Of a stretch of 64,000 nt of DNA, positions 16,621-23,919 are shown in pieces. The position numbers and the translations under genes are program-made. Position 1 is the first letter of the stretch. Every line of letters starts with the position of its first letter. Source of the stretch: Pedobacter quisquiliarum (GTDB lineage Bacteria; Bacteroidota; Bacteroidia; Sphingobacteriales; Sphingobacteriaceae); NCBI RefSeq assembly GCF_014642175.1, contig NZ_BMIL01000005.1, positions 62,001 through 126,000 of the forward strand, read 5' to 3'. The notes beneath the pieces were generated by a model. It saw nothing but the letters and a program-made list of their open reading frames with translations. It was not told the DNA's origin and made no database searches.

Positions 16621-17793
16621 CTATTTTTTAGTGCTGAATTTGTAAGTTGAAACCGTCTGGTAAGTCTCGCCGGGCTTCAGCGTGATTGACGGGAAAGATG
16701 GCTGGTTTGGCGCATCCGGGAAATGTTGGGTTTCCATGGCGAATGCGGTACGGTAATCGTCCTTATGACCGCCCTTCATTGTATTTAAACTCTTCATGAA
16801 GTTCCCGCTATAGAACTGTAGGCCAGGCTCTGCAGTAGAGATCTCCATTACAATACCAGACTTATCGCCGGCAACCGTAGCCACAACATCATCTGCGCCA
16901 TGCGCACGAAGCACATAATTATGGTCGTAACCTGCACCAAACACCATTTGCTCATGTTTGTCTTCAATGCGTGCACCAATCGTTTCCGCTTTATTGAAAT
17001 CAAGCGGTGTGCCCGCAACGTCTTCAATCTTACCAGTCGGGATTAAGGTTTTATCCACAGGTGTGTATTGATCTGCTTTGATCTGTACCGTATGGCCAAG
17101 GATACTGCCGCTGGCTTCGCCGTTCAAATTGAAGAAGGCGTGATTGGTCAGGTTTACCACGGTGTTCTTATCGGTTGTGGCATGGTAGCTGATCTTCAGC
17201 CCGTTATCGTCCTGCAGTTCATAAATAACCTTTACTGTCAGGTTTCCCGGGAAGCCCTCTTCCATGTCTTTAGACAGGTATTGCAGTTCCAGGGTTTGTC
17301 CATTCACTTGTTTAGCATCCCACACCACATCCTGGAAACCTTTCTTACCACCATGTAAAGCATTCGGGCCATCGTTGGTGAACACGGTATAGGCATTACC
17401 ATCCAGGTTGAACTTGCCTTTTGCGATGCGGTTGGCCACACGGCCGATGGTTGCGCCGTAATAAGGTTCCTTGGATTCCTGAAAGCCGGTGATGTTATCA
17501 AAGCCTGCAACCACGTCAACAAGATTGCCATCCTTGTCCTGCACAAACAGGCTTACCAGTCGCCCACCGTAATTGGTAATCAGCGCTTTGGTGCCGGATT
17601 TATTCTCCAGGGTGAAAAGCTGTGCAGCTTTGCCATCTATTGTTTTCTCGAAATCTTTGGGGTTTAGGGTCACGGTGTTGGTTTTGGTTGTTGAATCTGC
17701 TTCTTTAGAATTGTTGCTGCTGTTGCATGCACTGGCACTTAGCATAATTGCACAGAGCAAAAGTAGGTTAAAGCGGTTTGTTTTTACGTTCAT
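16621..17793 (-). CDS. galM: Aldose 1-epimerase (mutarotase), lipoprotein form
   Basis: 390 aa. The N terminus ends in lipobox SASAC (Cys23) and a Ser/Thr/Lys linker, so the enzyme is exported and lipid-anchored, unlike cytosolic E. coli GalM. The family core is intact: ITNYGGRLVSL, YYGATIGRVANRIAKGKF, the substrate His in GPNALHGGKKGF, the catalytic His in LTNHAFFNLNG, and the catalytic Glu in AMETQHFPDAPNQP. It interconverts alpha and beta anomers of glucose or galactose, here probably in the periplasm. Transcribed alone; a 7-bp inverted repeat lies 23 bp upstream. Confidence 0.93.
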   Translation of the reverse strand: MNVKTNRFNLLLLCAIMLSASACNSSNNSKEADSTTKTNTVTLNPKDFEKTIDGKAAQLFTLENKSGTKALITNYGGRLVSLFVQDKDGNLVDVVAGFDNITGFQESKEPYYGATIGRVANRIAKGKFNLDGNAYTVFTNDGPNALHGGKKGFQDVVWDAKQVNGQTLELQYLSKDMEEGFPGNLTVKVIYELQDDNGLKISYHATTDKNTVVNLTNHAFFNLNGEASGSILGHTVQIKADQYTPVDKTLIPTGKIEDVAGTPLDFNKAETIGARIEDKHEQMVFGAGYDHNYVLRAHGADDVVATVAGDKSGIVMEISTAEPGLQFYSGNFMKSLNTMKGGHKDDYRTAFAMETQHFPDAPNQPSFPSITLKPGETYQTVSTYKFSTKK

Positions 17794-17815
17794 CTTGATG
17801 AAATATCAGGTTTGG

Positions 17816-17837
17816 GTGATCATATTTAGTTGATCAC
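17816..17837. promoter_or_regulatory. Inverted repeat upstream of galM
   Basis: Perfect arms GTGATCA (17816-17822) and TGATCAC (17831-17837), spacer 8 nt, 23 bp before the galM start. A candidate operator; no cognate regulator is known. Confidence 0.4.
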
Positions 17838-17863
17838 TAAGAACGTAAAAAAAACCAGTATCA

Positions 17864-18226
17864 TCAACCACGTTTCGCACCAATTATGGAAAGTGTACCC
17901 ACCACCAGGCCTGTGATGCCCATCATGATCAAGGTGTTTCTTGCGGGTTTATTGCTGGCGATTGGTTTTGTTACTGCTGCGGCTAAGGCCATGACGCCTG
18001 AAGCCAAGTCGATGATGGCGTGCGTTTTATAAGGAATACACCGGATGGCCCCCCATTTGGCATCGGTGAGTAAACTGGTGCCGAGCTCTGCTAAAGCAAA
18101 AGAACGGCAGACCATGGCGCTGGTACGATCCTGTTCGAAGCCCATCAACCTGGGTGCCAGTAAAACCATTGGGATGTAACTGTAGTCTGCAAAGACATGC
18201 ATGTCTTTTGTAATACCCTGTATCAT
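17864..18226 (-). CDS. Hypothetical membrane protein
   Basis: 120 aa with hydrophobic segments at about 63-80 (DLASGVMALAAAV) and 95-115 (LIMMGITGLVVGTLSII), plus a moderately hydrophobic N-terminal part (YIPMVLLAPRLMGF). A conserved-looking polar middle (TSLLTDAKWGAIRCIPYKTHAIID) resembles small SPW-like or DUF4267-like membrane proteins, but I cannot assign a family. It lies between galM and the repeat-rich gap. The codons near its start form a perfect 18-bp palindrome (18191-18208). Confidence 0.6.
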   Translation of the reverse strand: MIQGITKDMHVFADYSYIPMVLLAPRLMGFEQDRTSAMVCRSFALAELGTSLLTDAKWGAIRCIPYKTHAIIDLASGVMALAAAVTKPIASNKPARNTLIMMGITGLVVGTLSIIGAKRG

Positions 18227-18644
18227 ATCGTTTTGGTTTAGGTTTAATATATTGGTGAAGGAACAAAATCAATGCCTTTCAAAAGGCTTAGGGGCTTTAA
18301 TGTGAAATGGGGTACTTTCTGCAAGGCGGGGGTATTTACCTGAATGCTACTGCAGTTGCAGGTACTCGCCACCAGAATAACAACGGAACGTAAACGTAGC
18401 ATAGTGCGGGATGACCGGCAGCCCGCAAGGGGCATACAAGGGGTTCACCAGGCTAGGGCCCTGTTAACCCCCTGTATGCCCCCTGTTATCCCCCTGTCGG
18501 GACCCTGTTAAGGACTGCTCATTTCCCTGGTCGAATAGCTGCTGATGTTGACGCAAATGGGCACTTGTGCCGGCAATATTACAAAACCCCCAGACGGTTC
18601 TGCTTGTTCTTGAGCAGCATAAATATTTCTAACCCTAGCTCAAC
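18227..18644. other. Repeat-bearing intergenic region
   Basis: 418 bp between divergent genes. It holds a large inverted repeat and five 11-bp tandem repeats (18429-18513). Apart from these no gene is convincing; the short minus-strand reading frame at 18244-18435 has no recognisable features. Confidence 0.7.
18459..18513 (+). repeat. Five tandem 11-bp repeats (CCCTGT core)
   Basis: CCCTGT begins at 18459, 18470, 18481, 18492 and 18503, exactly every 11 bp; the best unit is CCCTGTTAWCC. An upstream segment (18429-18445, GGGGCATACAAGGGGTT) is the reverse complement of 18466-18482 with one mismatch, so a 17-bp hairpin can form. Confidence 0.75.
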
Positions 18645-20138
18645 ATGCGTAAACGACTCCTTAATAGCTTCCTTTTCACTTGCATTATTGTTATTACAAC
18701 TGCTAACAGTGCCCTTTTTGGGCAGGCTTTGCAGACACCGGCAAAAGAAGATTTTAAGATCAGGGTGGTGGCCGATAAGCTCAGCGACCCCTGGTCAATT
18801 ATTTACGGGCCGGACGATCAGCTCTGGGTTACAGAATCCAAGAATTACAAGGTCTGGCGCATAGATCCGCTGAGTGGACGTAAAACGCAGCTGCTGGACC
18901 TGGCTGGGGAGCGGGGTTTTCCGAGGTACGATCAGCTAGACGATAAGCAGGATGGTGGCAAACCCTGGCCGCAGGGCGGATTGATGGGCATGGCCTTACA
19001 TCCGAATCTGCTTCGTGGTAAACCCTACGTGTATCTGACCTATGTTTACGACTTCAAAGGTGCAAAGGCGCAAGGCGACGGTGGGCTGCCTGCATATAAG
19101 GGCTATCATTTTACCGGGCGCCTGGTGCGGTACACGTACGATAAAGCCGCTGGTCACCTTGTGGAGCCAATCGTGCTTTGCGACAGCATACCCGCAAGCA
19201 GTGACCATAACGGCGGGCGACTGCTCATTGCACCAGTGAATGGAAAGCCATATCTGTATTACAGCATTGGGGACATGGGTGCGGGGCAGTTTGCGAATGG
19301 TGGTCGGCAGAATAAAGCACAGGATAGAAACAGCTATGAAGGGAAGATTCTACGTTTCAATACGGAAGCCGATGGTGACAAGGGTGCATTCGATAAATGG
19401 ATTCCGAACGATAATCCATTCAATGCAGGTAAGCAGAATGCGGTGTGGTCTAAGGGGCACCGGAACCCGCAGGGTTTAACGTATGGAGTGGTGAACGGGA
19501 AAGGCATGCTTTACAGTGTGGAGCACGGGCCGTATGGCGATGATGAAATCAACTTGATTGAACGCGGTGGCAACTATGGACATCCACTGATCATTGGGTA
19601 TAATGATGGTAACTATGATGGGATGGCCGCTTCGGTATCTGATCATGCAGAGATCCCAGGAAAATGGCATACCAGTTATCCGCTAATTGCTTCGGAAAAA
19701 AGCAGCGCCACTAAGATCGGTTCTGCTTACCGGGATCCGCTGAAGAGCATGTATGCCATTCCGCACGAGCGCCTGACAGCCTTGTTTTCGAAACTGGTGA
19801 AAGGTGAAGAACAGCACTGGGAGGCTTACGGACCTTCCAGTATTAAGTTGTACAGCAGCGACGGCATTCCGGGATGGAAAAACTCTTTACTGATTACGAC
19901 ACTGAAAGGGGCTGCTTTGCTGCGGTTTAAGTTGAATAGCGAAGGCAGGATTATCGGCGAAGAACCGCAGGTCTATGTTAAAGGGAAAGTAAGGTATCGT
20001 GATCTGGCGATTTCGCCGGATGGCAAGAAGATTTATTTATCTGCAGATAATGGCGCGGTAAGTTCAGGGCCATCTGAACAGCATACCGATGAGGTTTCGT
20101 ATAAGGGATGTATACTGGAGTTGACGTATTCGCAATAG
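18645..20138 (+). CDS. PQQ-dependent sugar dehydrogenase (soluble Gdh/Asd family)
   Basis: 497 aa with a signal peptide ending near ANSALFGQA, so periplasmic. Six-bladed propeller features are visible: DPWSIIYGPDDQLWVTES, the His in SSDHNGGRLL matching the catalytic His of soluble glucose dehydrogenase, YEGKILRFN, WSKGHRNPQGLTYG and EHGPYGDDEINLIERGGNYG. These are hallmarks of the GSDH/sorbosone dehydrogenase family, which oxidises aldoses with PQQ and Ca2+. No PQQ biosynthesis genes are in the window, so the cofactor may be taken up. Start ATG 18645 fits the signal peptide. The lipoprotein GalM nearby could supply the right anomer, an inference only. Confidence 0.88.
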   Translation: MRKRLLNSFLFTCIIVITTANSALFGQALQTPAKEDFKIRVVADKLSDPWSIIYGPDDQLWVTESKNYKVWRIDPLSGRKTQLLDLAGERGFPRYDQLDDKQDGGKPWPQGGLMGMALHPNLLRGKPYVYLTYVYDFKGAKAQGDGGLPAYKGYHFTGRLVRYTYDKAAGHLVEPIVLCDSIPASSDHNGGRLLIAPVNGKPYLYYSIGDMGAGQFANGGRQNKAQDRNSYEGKILRFNTEADGDKGAFDKWIPNDNPFNAGKQNAVWSKGHRNPQGLTYGVVNGKGMLYSVEHGPYGDDEINLIERGGNYGHPLIIGYNDGNYDGMAASVSDHAEIPGKWHTSYPLIASEKSSATKIGSAYRDPLKSMYAIPHERLTALFSKLVKGEEQHWEAYGPSSIKLYSSDGIPGWKNSLLITTLKGAALLRFKLNSEGRIIGEEPQVYVKGKVRYRDLAISPDGKKIYLSADNGAVSSGPSEQHTDEVSYKGCILELTYSQ

Positions 20139-20244
20139 ATGTACTGGAAAGCTTAATTAATTTTAAGTATTATTATCACCTGTATTTAGTCCTGAAATAT
20201 ATTTTGTAGTACCGGAATTCACCGGCATCTAAGTAATATATCTT

Positions 20245-20574
20245 ATGGTAAAAATCCATGTACAACTAAAAGGTTTACGGTTAAAGTATGGCAAGACGCA
20301 GCAGCAGATTGCGGTTCTGCTGAATTGTTCTGTCCCAGCTTACAGCAAGCTTGAAACAGGGGCTACCGATGTTACGGGAACGCGTTTAACACAGTTGGCT
20401 GCAATTTACGGCATTCATCCTTCAGACATCCATAGGTTTGGAGAGCCAGTAGATGATTCCATGCAAAGGACTATCGCGGAGCTGATCAGACAGCACGAAG
20501 AAGACCAGCGTACCGTGGCCGAACTGCAAAGGAAATTGATCAGTTTTTATGAGGGGAGAAATGGCTTAAACTAA
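20245..20574 (+). CDS. XRE-family helix-turn-helix regulator
   Basis: 109 aa. Residues about 5-62 form a Cro/CI-type HTH (LKGLRLKYGKTQQQIAVLLN, SVPAYSKLETGATDV, RLTQLAAIYGI). The tail (about 68-105) is charged and probably helical or coiled (QRTIAELIRQHEEDQRTVAEL), likely for dimerisation. No ligand domain. It is a single gene, 106 bp after the sugar dehydrogenase, ending in a strong hairpin. Targets unknown. Confidence 0.85.
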   Translation: MVKIHVQLKGLRLKYGKTQQQIAVLLNCSVPAYSKLETGATDVTGTRLTQLAAIYGIHPSDIHRFGEPVDDSMQRTIAELIRQHEEDQRTVAELQRKLISFYEGRNGLN

Positions 20575-20597
20575 AAAGGGCCTTACGGCCCTCTTTT
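20573..20597. terminator. Bidirectional terminator
   Basis: AGGGCC / GGCCCT stem with loop TTAC, flanked by AAAA and CTTTT so that A and T tails pair. It sits at the meeting point of the XRE gene and the minus-strand gene ending at 20596. Confidence 0.85.
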
Positions 20598-20940
20598 AAA
20601 ATAATTCCTGCATGTCTCGGTCTGCAGTATTGATCTTCTTCAGGAACTCATCGAAGCCTTCCCCTTTTTGTTCACTGTACATGCCGTAAGCGTCTGAAAT
20701 GAAAGAAATGTTTTCTTCATTATCCTTCAGAATGTAGATCACAGCGTTGTCACCTGGATCAGAGTGGCCTTCAAAGCGGTATGTTTTGATGATGGTCAAA
20801 TCTTCCGGGTCATAAGTCTTGTCGATCTTATTACCTTTCATCTTTCCATCTTCAGTCATTGTAAGTTCGTTATCGTAACCTTTTTGCCTTAATTTCTCAA
20901 GGATCTGGCTTAAGGTGTTCATTTCTGCTGGTTGTTCCAT
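20596..20940 (-). CDS. Conserved small hypothetical protein
   Basis: 114 aa from ATG 20940 (MEQPAEMNTLSQILEKLRQKGY). A longer in-frame start at 21078 is rejected because it would run through the metK terminator. Residues 7-114 resemble a small family common in Sphingobacteria (TLSxILxKLKxKGY; YRFEGxSDPxDxAxxYxI; DAYGxYSD) that is sometimes annotated, implausibly for its size, as phosphoribosylpyrophosphate synthetase. The function is unknown; it appears soluble and acidic. Confidence 0.7.
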   Translation of the reverse strand: MEQPAEMNTLSQILEKLRQKGYDNELTMTEDGKMKGNKIDKTYDPEDLTIIKTYRFEGHSDPGDNAVIYILKDNEENISFISDAYGMYSEQKGEGFDEFLKKINTADRDMQELF

Positions 20941-21002
20941 CTTTAATATGTTTAGTATCAATAAAACAACAGGGCTTCTAAATGGTTTGCGGGAATTACC
21001 GC

Positions 21003-21041
21003 CACAAAAAAAGAGCTGCCGGAAAATCCAGCAGCTCTTTC
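21003..21041 (-). terminator. Rho-independent terminator of metK
   Basis: On the minus strand AAAGAGCTGC, an 11-nt loop region, GCAGCTCTTT and a run of seven T, about 27 bp after the metK stop. Confidence 0.92.
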
Positions 21042-21067
21042 TTGATAATTGACTGTTATGCTGTTGC

Positions 21068-22318
21068 TTACAAACCAAAAGCAGCTTTCACTTCTGTCAC
21101 GTGGTCAAGCTTCTCCCAGGTAAACAGTTCTACCGTCACCACCTTCTCTTCACCGTTTGGTGTTCTGAAAGTTTTGGTTACCGTTTCTGGTGTTCTGCCC
21201 ATGTGGCCATAAGCTGCCGTTTCGCTGTAGATCGGATTTCTCAATTTCAAACGCTGTTCGATGAAGTACGGACGCATGTCGAAAATGCCTTCAACAATGC
21301 GGGCAATCTCGCCATCCGTTTTGTTCACCTTGGCTGTACCATAAGTGTTGATGTAGATACCCATAGGTTTAGCAACACCGATCGCATAGCTCACTTGTAC
21401 CAGGATCTCGTCGGCAACACCCGCTGCAACAAGGTTCTTAGCAATGTGACGGGTAGCATAGGCGGCACTGCGGTCTACTTTACTCGGATCTTTTCCGGAG
21501 AAAGCACCTCCACCATGTGCACCCTTTCCACCGTATGTGTCAACAATGATCTTACGACCAGTTAAGCCGGTATCGCCATGCGGACCACCAATTACGAATT
21601 TGCCGGTCGGGTTGATGTGGTATTGGATCTGATCATTGAATAAATGTGCGTGCTGCGGATTTTTGCTGATGATTCTTGGAATTAAGATGTTCACCAAATC
21701 TTCCTTGATTTTAGCAAGCATCGTCGCTTCTTCGTCAAACTCATCGTGTTGTGTTGAGATCACGATGGCATCAATGCGCACAGGCTTGTTGTTGTCGTCG
21801 TACTCCAGGGTTACTTGCGACTTCGCATCCGGGCGCAGGTAAGTGATCTCATTCATTTCGCGCCTTAAGATGGCCAGTTCCTGTAGCAATTTGTGCGACA
21901 GGTCCAGCGCTAGTGGCATATAGTTTTCAGTTTCGTTGGTTGCGTAACCGAACATCATGCCCTGGTCACCAGCACCCTGATCTTCCTTGTTGGAACGATC
22001 TACACCCTGGTTGATGTCTTGCGACTGCTCATGGATGGCGGAAAGAATGCCACATGAATTTGCCTCAAACATATATTCACTCTTGGTATAGCCAATTTTC
22101 CTGATCACGTCGCGTGCGATCTGTTGTACGTCTAAGTAAGTTCTTGATTTAACCTCACCGGCTAAGATCACCTGTCCTGTTGTTACCAGTGTTTCGCAGG
22201 CAACCTTTGAATCAGAATCGAATGCTAGAAAGTTATCAATTAGGGCATCTGATATTTGATCTGCTATTTTATCAGGATGACCTTCGGAAACAGATTCTGA
22301 TGTAAATAAGTATGACAT
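21068..22318 (-). CDS. metK: S-adenosylmethionine synthetase
   Basis: 416 aa. It makes SAM from methionine and ATP. Diagnostic segments are intact: [21 protein letters not shown] at the N terminus, [16 protein letters not shown], the [20 protein letters not shown] loop, and [19 protein letters not shown]. It is a few residues longer than bacterial MetK (about 384-400). It has its own promoter (22480-22509), a leader with a SAM-II-type riboswitch (22400-22470) and a strong terminator, so it is monocistronic and probably under feedback control by its product. Confidence 0.97.
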   Translation of the reverse strand: MSYLFTSESVSEGHPDKIADQISDALIDNFLAFDSDSKVACETLVTTGQVILAGEVKSRTYLDVQQIARDVIRKIGYTKSEYMFEANSCGILSAIHEQSQDINQGVDRSNKEDQGAGDQGMMFGYATNETENYMPLALDLSHKLLQELAILRREMNEITYLRPDAKSQVTLEYDDNNKPVRIDAIVISTQHDEFDEEATMLAKIKEDLVNILIPRIISKNPQHAHLFNDQIQYHINPTGKFVIGGPHGDTGLTGRKIIVDTYGGKGAHGGGAFSGKDPSKVDRSAAYATRHIAKNLVAAGVADEILVQVSYAIGVAKPMGIYINTYGTAKVNKTDGEIARIVEGIFDMRPYFIEQRLKLRNPIYSETAAYGHMGRTPETVTKTFRTPNGEEKVVTVELFTWEKLDHVTEVKAAFGL

Positions 22319-22399
22319 TCTAAGTAATTTATTAAGAATTAAAAATTAATTAAAATGGGTGATGATCCTGGTCAAACAGTCAGTAAAAGGAAGTGTATT

Positions 22400-22470
22400 G
22401 ATGGTTAGCACTTTTTTTTACGTGGTTGCAATCCCGCCATCGTTAGATGGCATCACAAAATCAGTCCACT
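22400..22470 (-). promoter_or_regulatory. SAM-II-type riboswitch in the metK leader (long-loop form)
   Basis: Read on the minus strand: P1 arm GTGG (22469-22466), the conserved CTGATTT, a loop with TGATG and a small hairpin CCATC-TAAC-GATGG, then ATTGCAA, P1' CCAC (22425-22422), the A-rich linker GTAAAAAAAA, GTGCTAA, and CATCA, which can pair with TGATG as pseudoknot P2. This order (UGAUUU, UUGCA, P1', GU-A-tract, GCUAA) is the SAM-II (metA motif) signature, known from Alphaproteobacteria and Bacteroidota; the inserted hairpin resembles long-loop variants. It begins 3-5 nt from the predicted transcription start. The P2 strand lies about 80 nt from the metK ATG, farther than in classical examples. 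Confidence 0.82.
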
Positions 22471-22479
22471 TTAAGCGCC

Positions 22480-22509
22480 CAAAAATAGGATATATATTCA
22501 TATAGTCAA
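22480..22509 (-). promoter_or_regulatory. metK promoter
   Basis: On the minus strand TTG (22509-22507), a 19-nt spacer and TATTTTTG (22487-22480), an exact Bacteroidota promoter. Transcription should start at about 22473, directly before the riboswitch. Confidence 0.87.
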
Positions 22510-22548
22510 AAAATATCAATTATTTTGCAGCTTCTTAAAAATGTTACT

Positions 22549-23439
22549 TTGTCTAAAACAAACATCTTATTCATTATAAATCCGATATCCGGCGGACGTG
22601 ATAAAACGAATATTCCAGGGTTAATTGACCAGCACCTAGATAAGGCGCGCTTCAATGCCAACTTCCGCTTTACTGAATATGCGGGCCATGCATCGGAGCT
22701 GGCGGCAGAGGCCGGTCAGAAGAACTTTGATGTAATTGTTGCGGTAGGTGGGGACGGAACCATCAATGAAGTGGGTACGGAAGTGCTGAAGCAGGATAAG
22801 ATTTTGGGCATACTGCCTTTTGGATCCGGCAATGGGCTCTCCAGGTACCTGCAGATTCCAATGGATACGGTAAAGGCTATTAAAGTGATCAATGGATTAC
22901 GCACGATGCGGATCGATACGGCCACATTTAACGGCAGGCCGTTCTTCAACATGTCGGGCATGGGCTTCGACGCCCACATTAGTGACTTGTTTGCAAGTGA
23001 TAAGAAGCGCGGCCTTTCAGGCTATGTGAAGACTGGTTTGAAGGAGTTGCTCAACTATAAACCCGAGCTATATCAGATTGAAGTTGATGGCAAAAGCATC
23101 AGCAGAGCAGCTTTTGTGGTGAGTATTGCGAACAGTTCACAGTATGGCAACAATACGTACATCTCTCCGGAAGCATCAGTTACCGACGGGCTGTTGGATG
23201 TTTGTGTCATTAAATCTTTTCCTTTGCTGCGCTTACCAAAGCTGGCCATACAGATGCTGCGCGGAAAAACGCATCATAGTAAAGTGGTTGAAATCATTCG
23301 TGGGCGCCAGATCCGTATCTTACGCGATAAAGCTGCCGCCATTCATATTGACGGCGAACCTTACCAAATGGGCAAGGAAATTGAGATCGCCGTAGTACCT
23401 TTATCTTTAAATATTATTACACCAGCTTATGAAGCCTAA
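22549..23439 (+). CDS. Diacylglycerol/lipid kinase family protein (DagK/YegS type)
   Basis: 296 aa if started at TTG 22549 ([16 protein letters not shown]); TTG 22525 adds eight residues. No in-frame ATG precedes the conserved N terminus, so a non-ATG start is required. The catalytic domain shows [19 protein letters not shown] (the GGDGT nucleotide loop) and [15 protein letters not shown]; the C-terminal beta-sandwich has [12 protein letters not shown] and [17 protein letters not shown]. It phosphorylates diacylglycerol or a related lipid, probably at the inner membrane. It overlaps yciH by 11 bp, so the two are co-translated. Confidence 0.9.
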   Translation: MSKTNILFIINPISGGRDKTNIPGLIDQHLDKARFNANFRFTEYAGHASELAAEAGQKNFDVIVAVGGDGTINEVGTEVLKQDKILGILPFGSGNGLSRYLQIPMDTVKAIKVINGLRTMRIDTATFNGRPFFNMSGMGFDAHISDLFASDKKRGLSGYVKTGLKELLNYKPELYQIEVDGKSISRAAFVVSIANSSQYGNNTYISPEASVTDGLLDVCVIKSFPLLRLPKLAIQMLRGKTHHSKVVEIIRGRQIRILRDKAAAIHIDGEPYQMGKEIEIAVVPLSLNIITPAYEA

Positions 23440-23779
23440 AAAGAAGTCGCTAGCGGATCTTGGTGGAATCATGTATTCTACAGATCCTGATTTTGAATAT
23501 CCGGAGGAAGTTCAGGAGGCGCAGCATGTGCCGAATCAGCAACAAGATCTGCGGGTTACATTAGACCGTAAAAACAGGGGTGGCAAGGCGGTTACGCTCA
23601 TTACTGGTTTTAGAGGTACGGATGAGGAGCTGCAGGCGCTGGGCAAAATGCTTAAAACGAAATGTGGTGTAGGTGGATCGGCCAAAGATGCTGAAATCAT
23701 CATCCAGGGTGATTTTAGAGATAAGGTGCTGAGCCTCTTGCAAAGAGAAGGATTTAAGGCCAAAAGATCGGGAGGCTAA
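23429..23779 (+). CDS. yciH: SUI1/eIF1-family translation factor (YciH)
   Basis: 116 aa. A short basic and acidic leader precedes the SUI1 fold: [21 protein letters not shown], then [30 protein letters not shown], the signature of bacterial YciH and eukaryotic eIF1. It is thought to affect fidelity of start-site selection. It starts 11 bp inside the lipid kinase gene. A perfect 10-bp stem-loop follows. Confidence 0.93.
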   Translation: MKPKKKSLADLGGIMYSTDPDFEYPEEVQEAQHVPNQQQDLRVTLDRKNRGGKAVTLITGFRGTDEELQALGKMLKTKCGVGGSAKDAEIIIQGDFRDKVLSLLQREGFKAKRSGG

Positions 23780-23802
23780 GTGTTTTTAAGCCTAGGTGTA
23801 AC

Positions 23803-23842
23803 GTGCTGCTTATTAGAAAGATACGTATAGTGTAAGCAGCAC
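23803..23842. repeat. Perfect 10-bp inverted repeat between yciH and pckA
   Basis: GTGCTGCTTA (23803-23812) and TAAGCAGCAC (23833-23842), loop 20 nt containing the palindrome ATACGTAT. There is no T-run, so termination is uncertain; it could be a leader or mRNA-end structure. Confidence 0.5.
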
Positions 23843-23893
23843 AATAAGTAAAATAAATCGCTGCGTTTCGCCTTTATTTCCTTGTAAAGTATT

Positions 23894-23901
23894 TAGATTT
23901 G
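23894..23901 (+). promoter_or_regulatory. -7 element of pckA
   Basis: TAGATTTG, exact TAnnTTTG, 18 bp before the pckA ATG. The -33 is not clear. Confidence 0.5.
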
Positions 23902-23919
23902 CAACATAAACCAAATATT

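Noticed and set aside
18244..18435. 63-codon minus-strand frame in the repeat region
   Set aside because: No homology pattern or start signal; it overlaps the edge of the inverted repeat.
18459..18513. Possible CRISPR array
   Set aside because: Units are 11 bp and contiguous, with no spacers and no cas genes.
20596..21078. Long form of the small hypothetical protein
   Set aside because: The extension crosses the metK terminator and reads as non-protein-like sequence; ATG 20940 fits the family.
22400..22470. S-box (SAM-I) interpretation of the metK leader
   Set aside because: GCAACC and GTGCTAA recall SAM-I, but the GGGAxxGGCCC core, P1 and P4 are absent; the order fits SAM-II.
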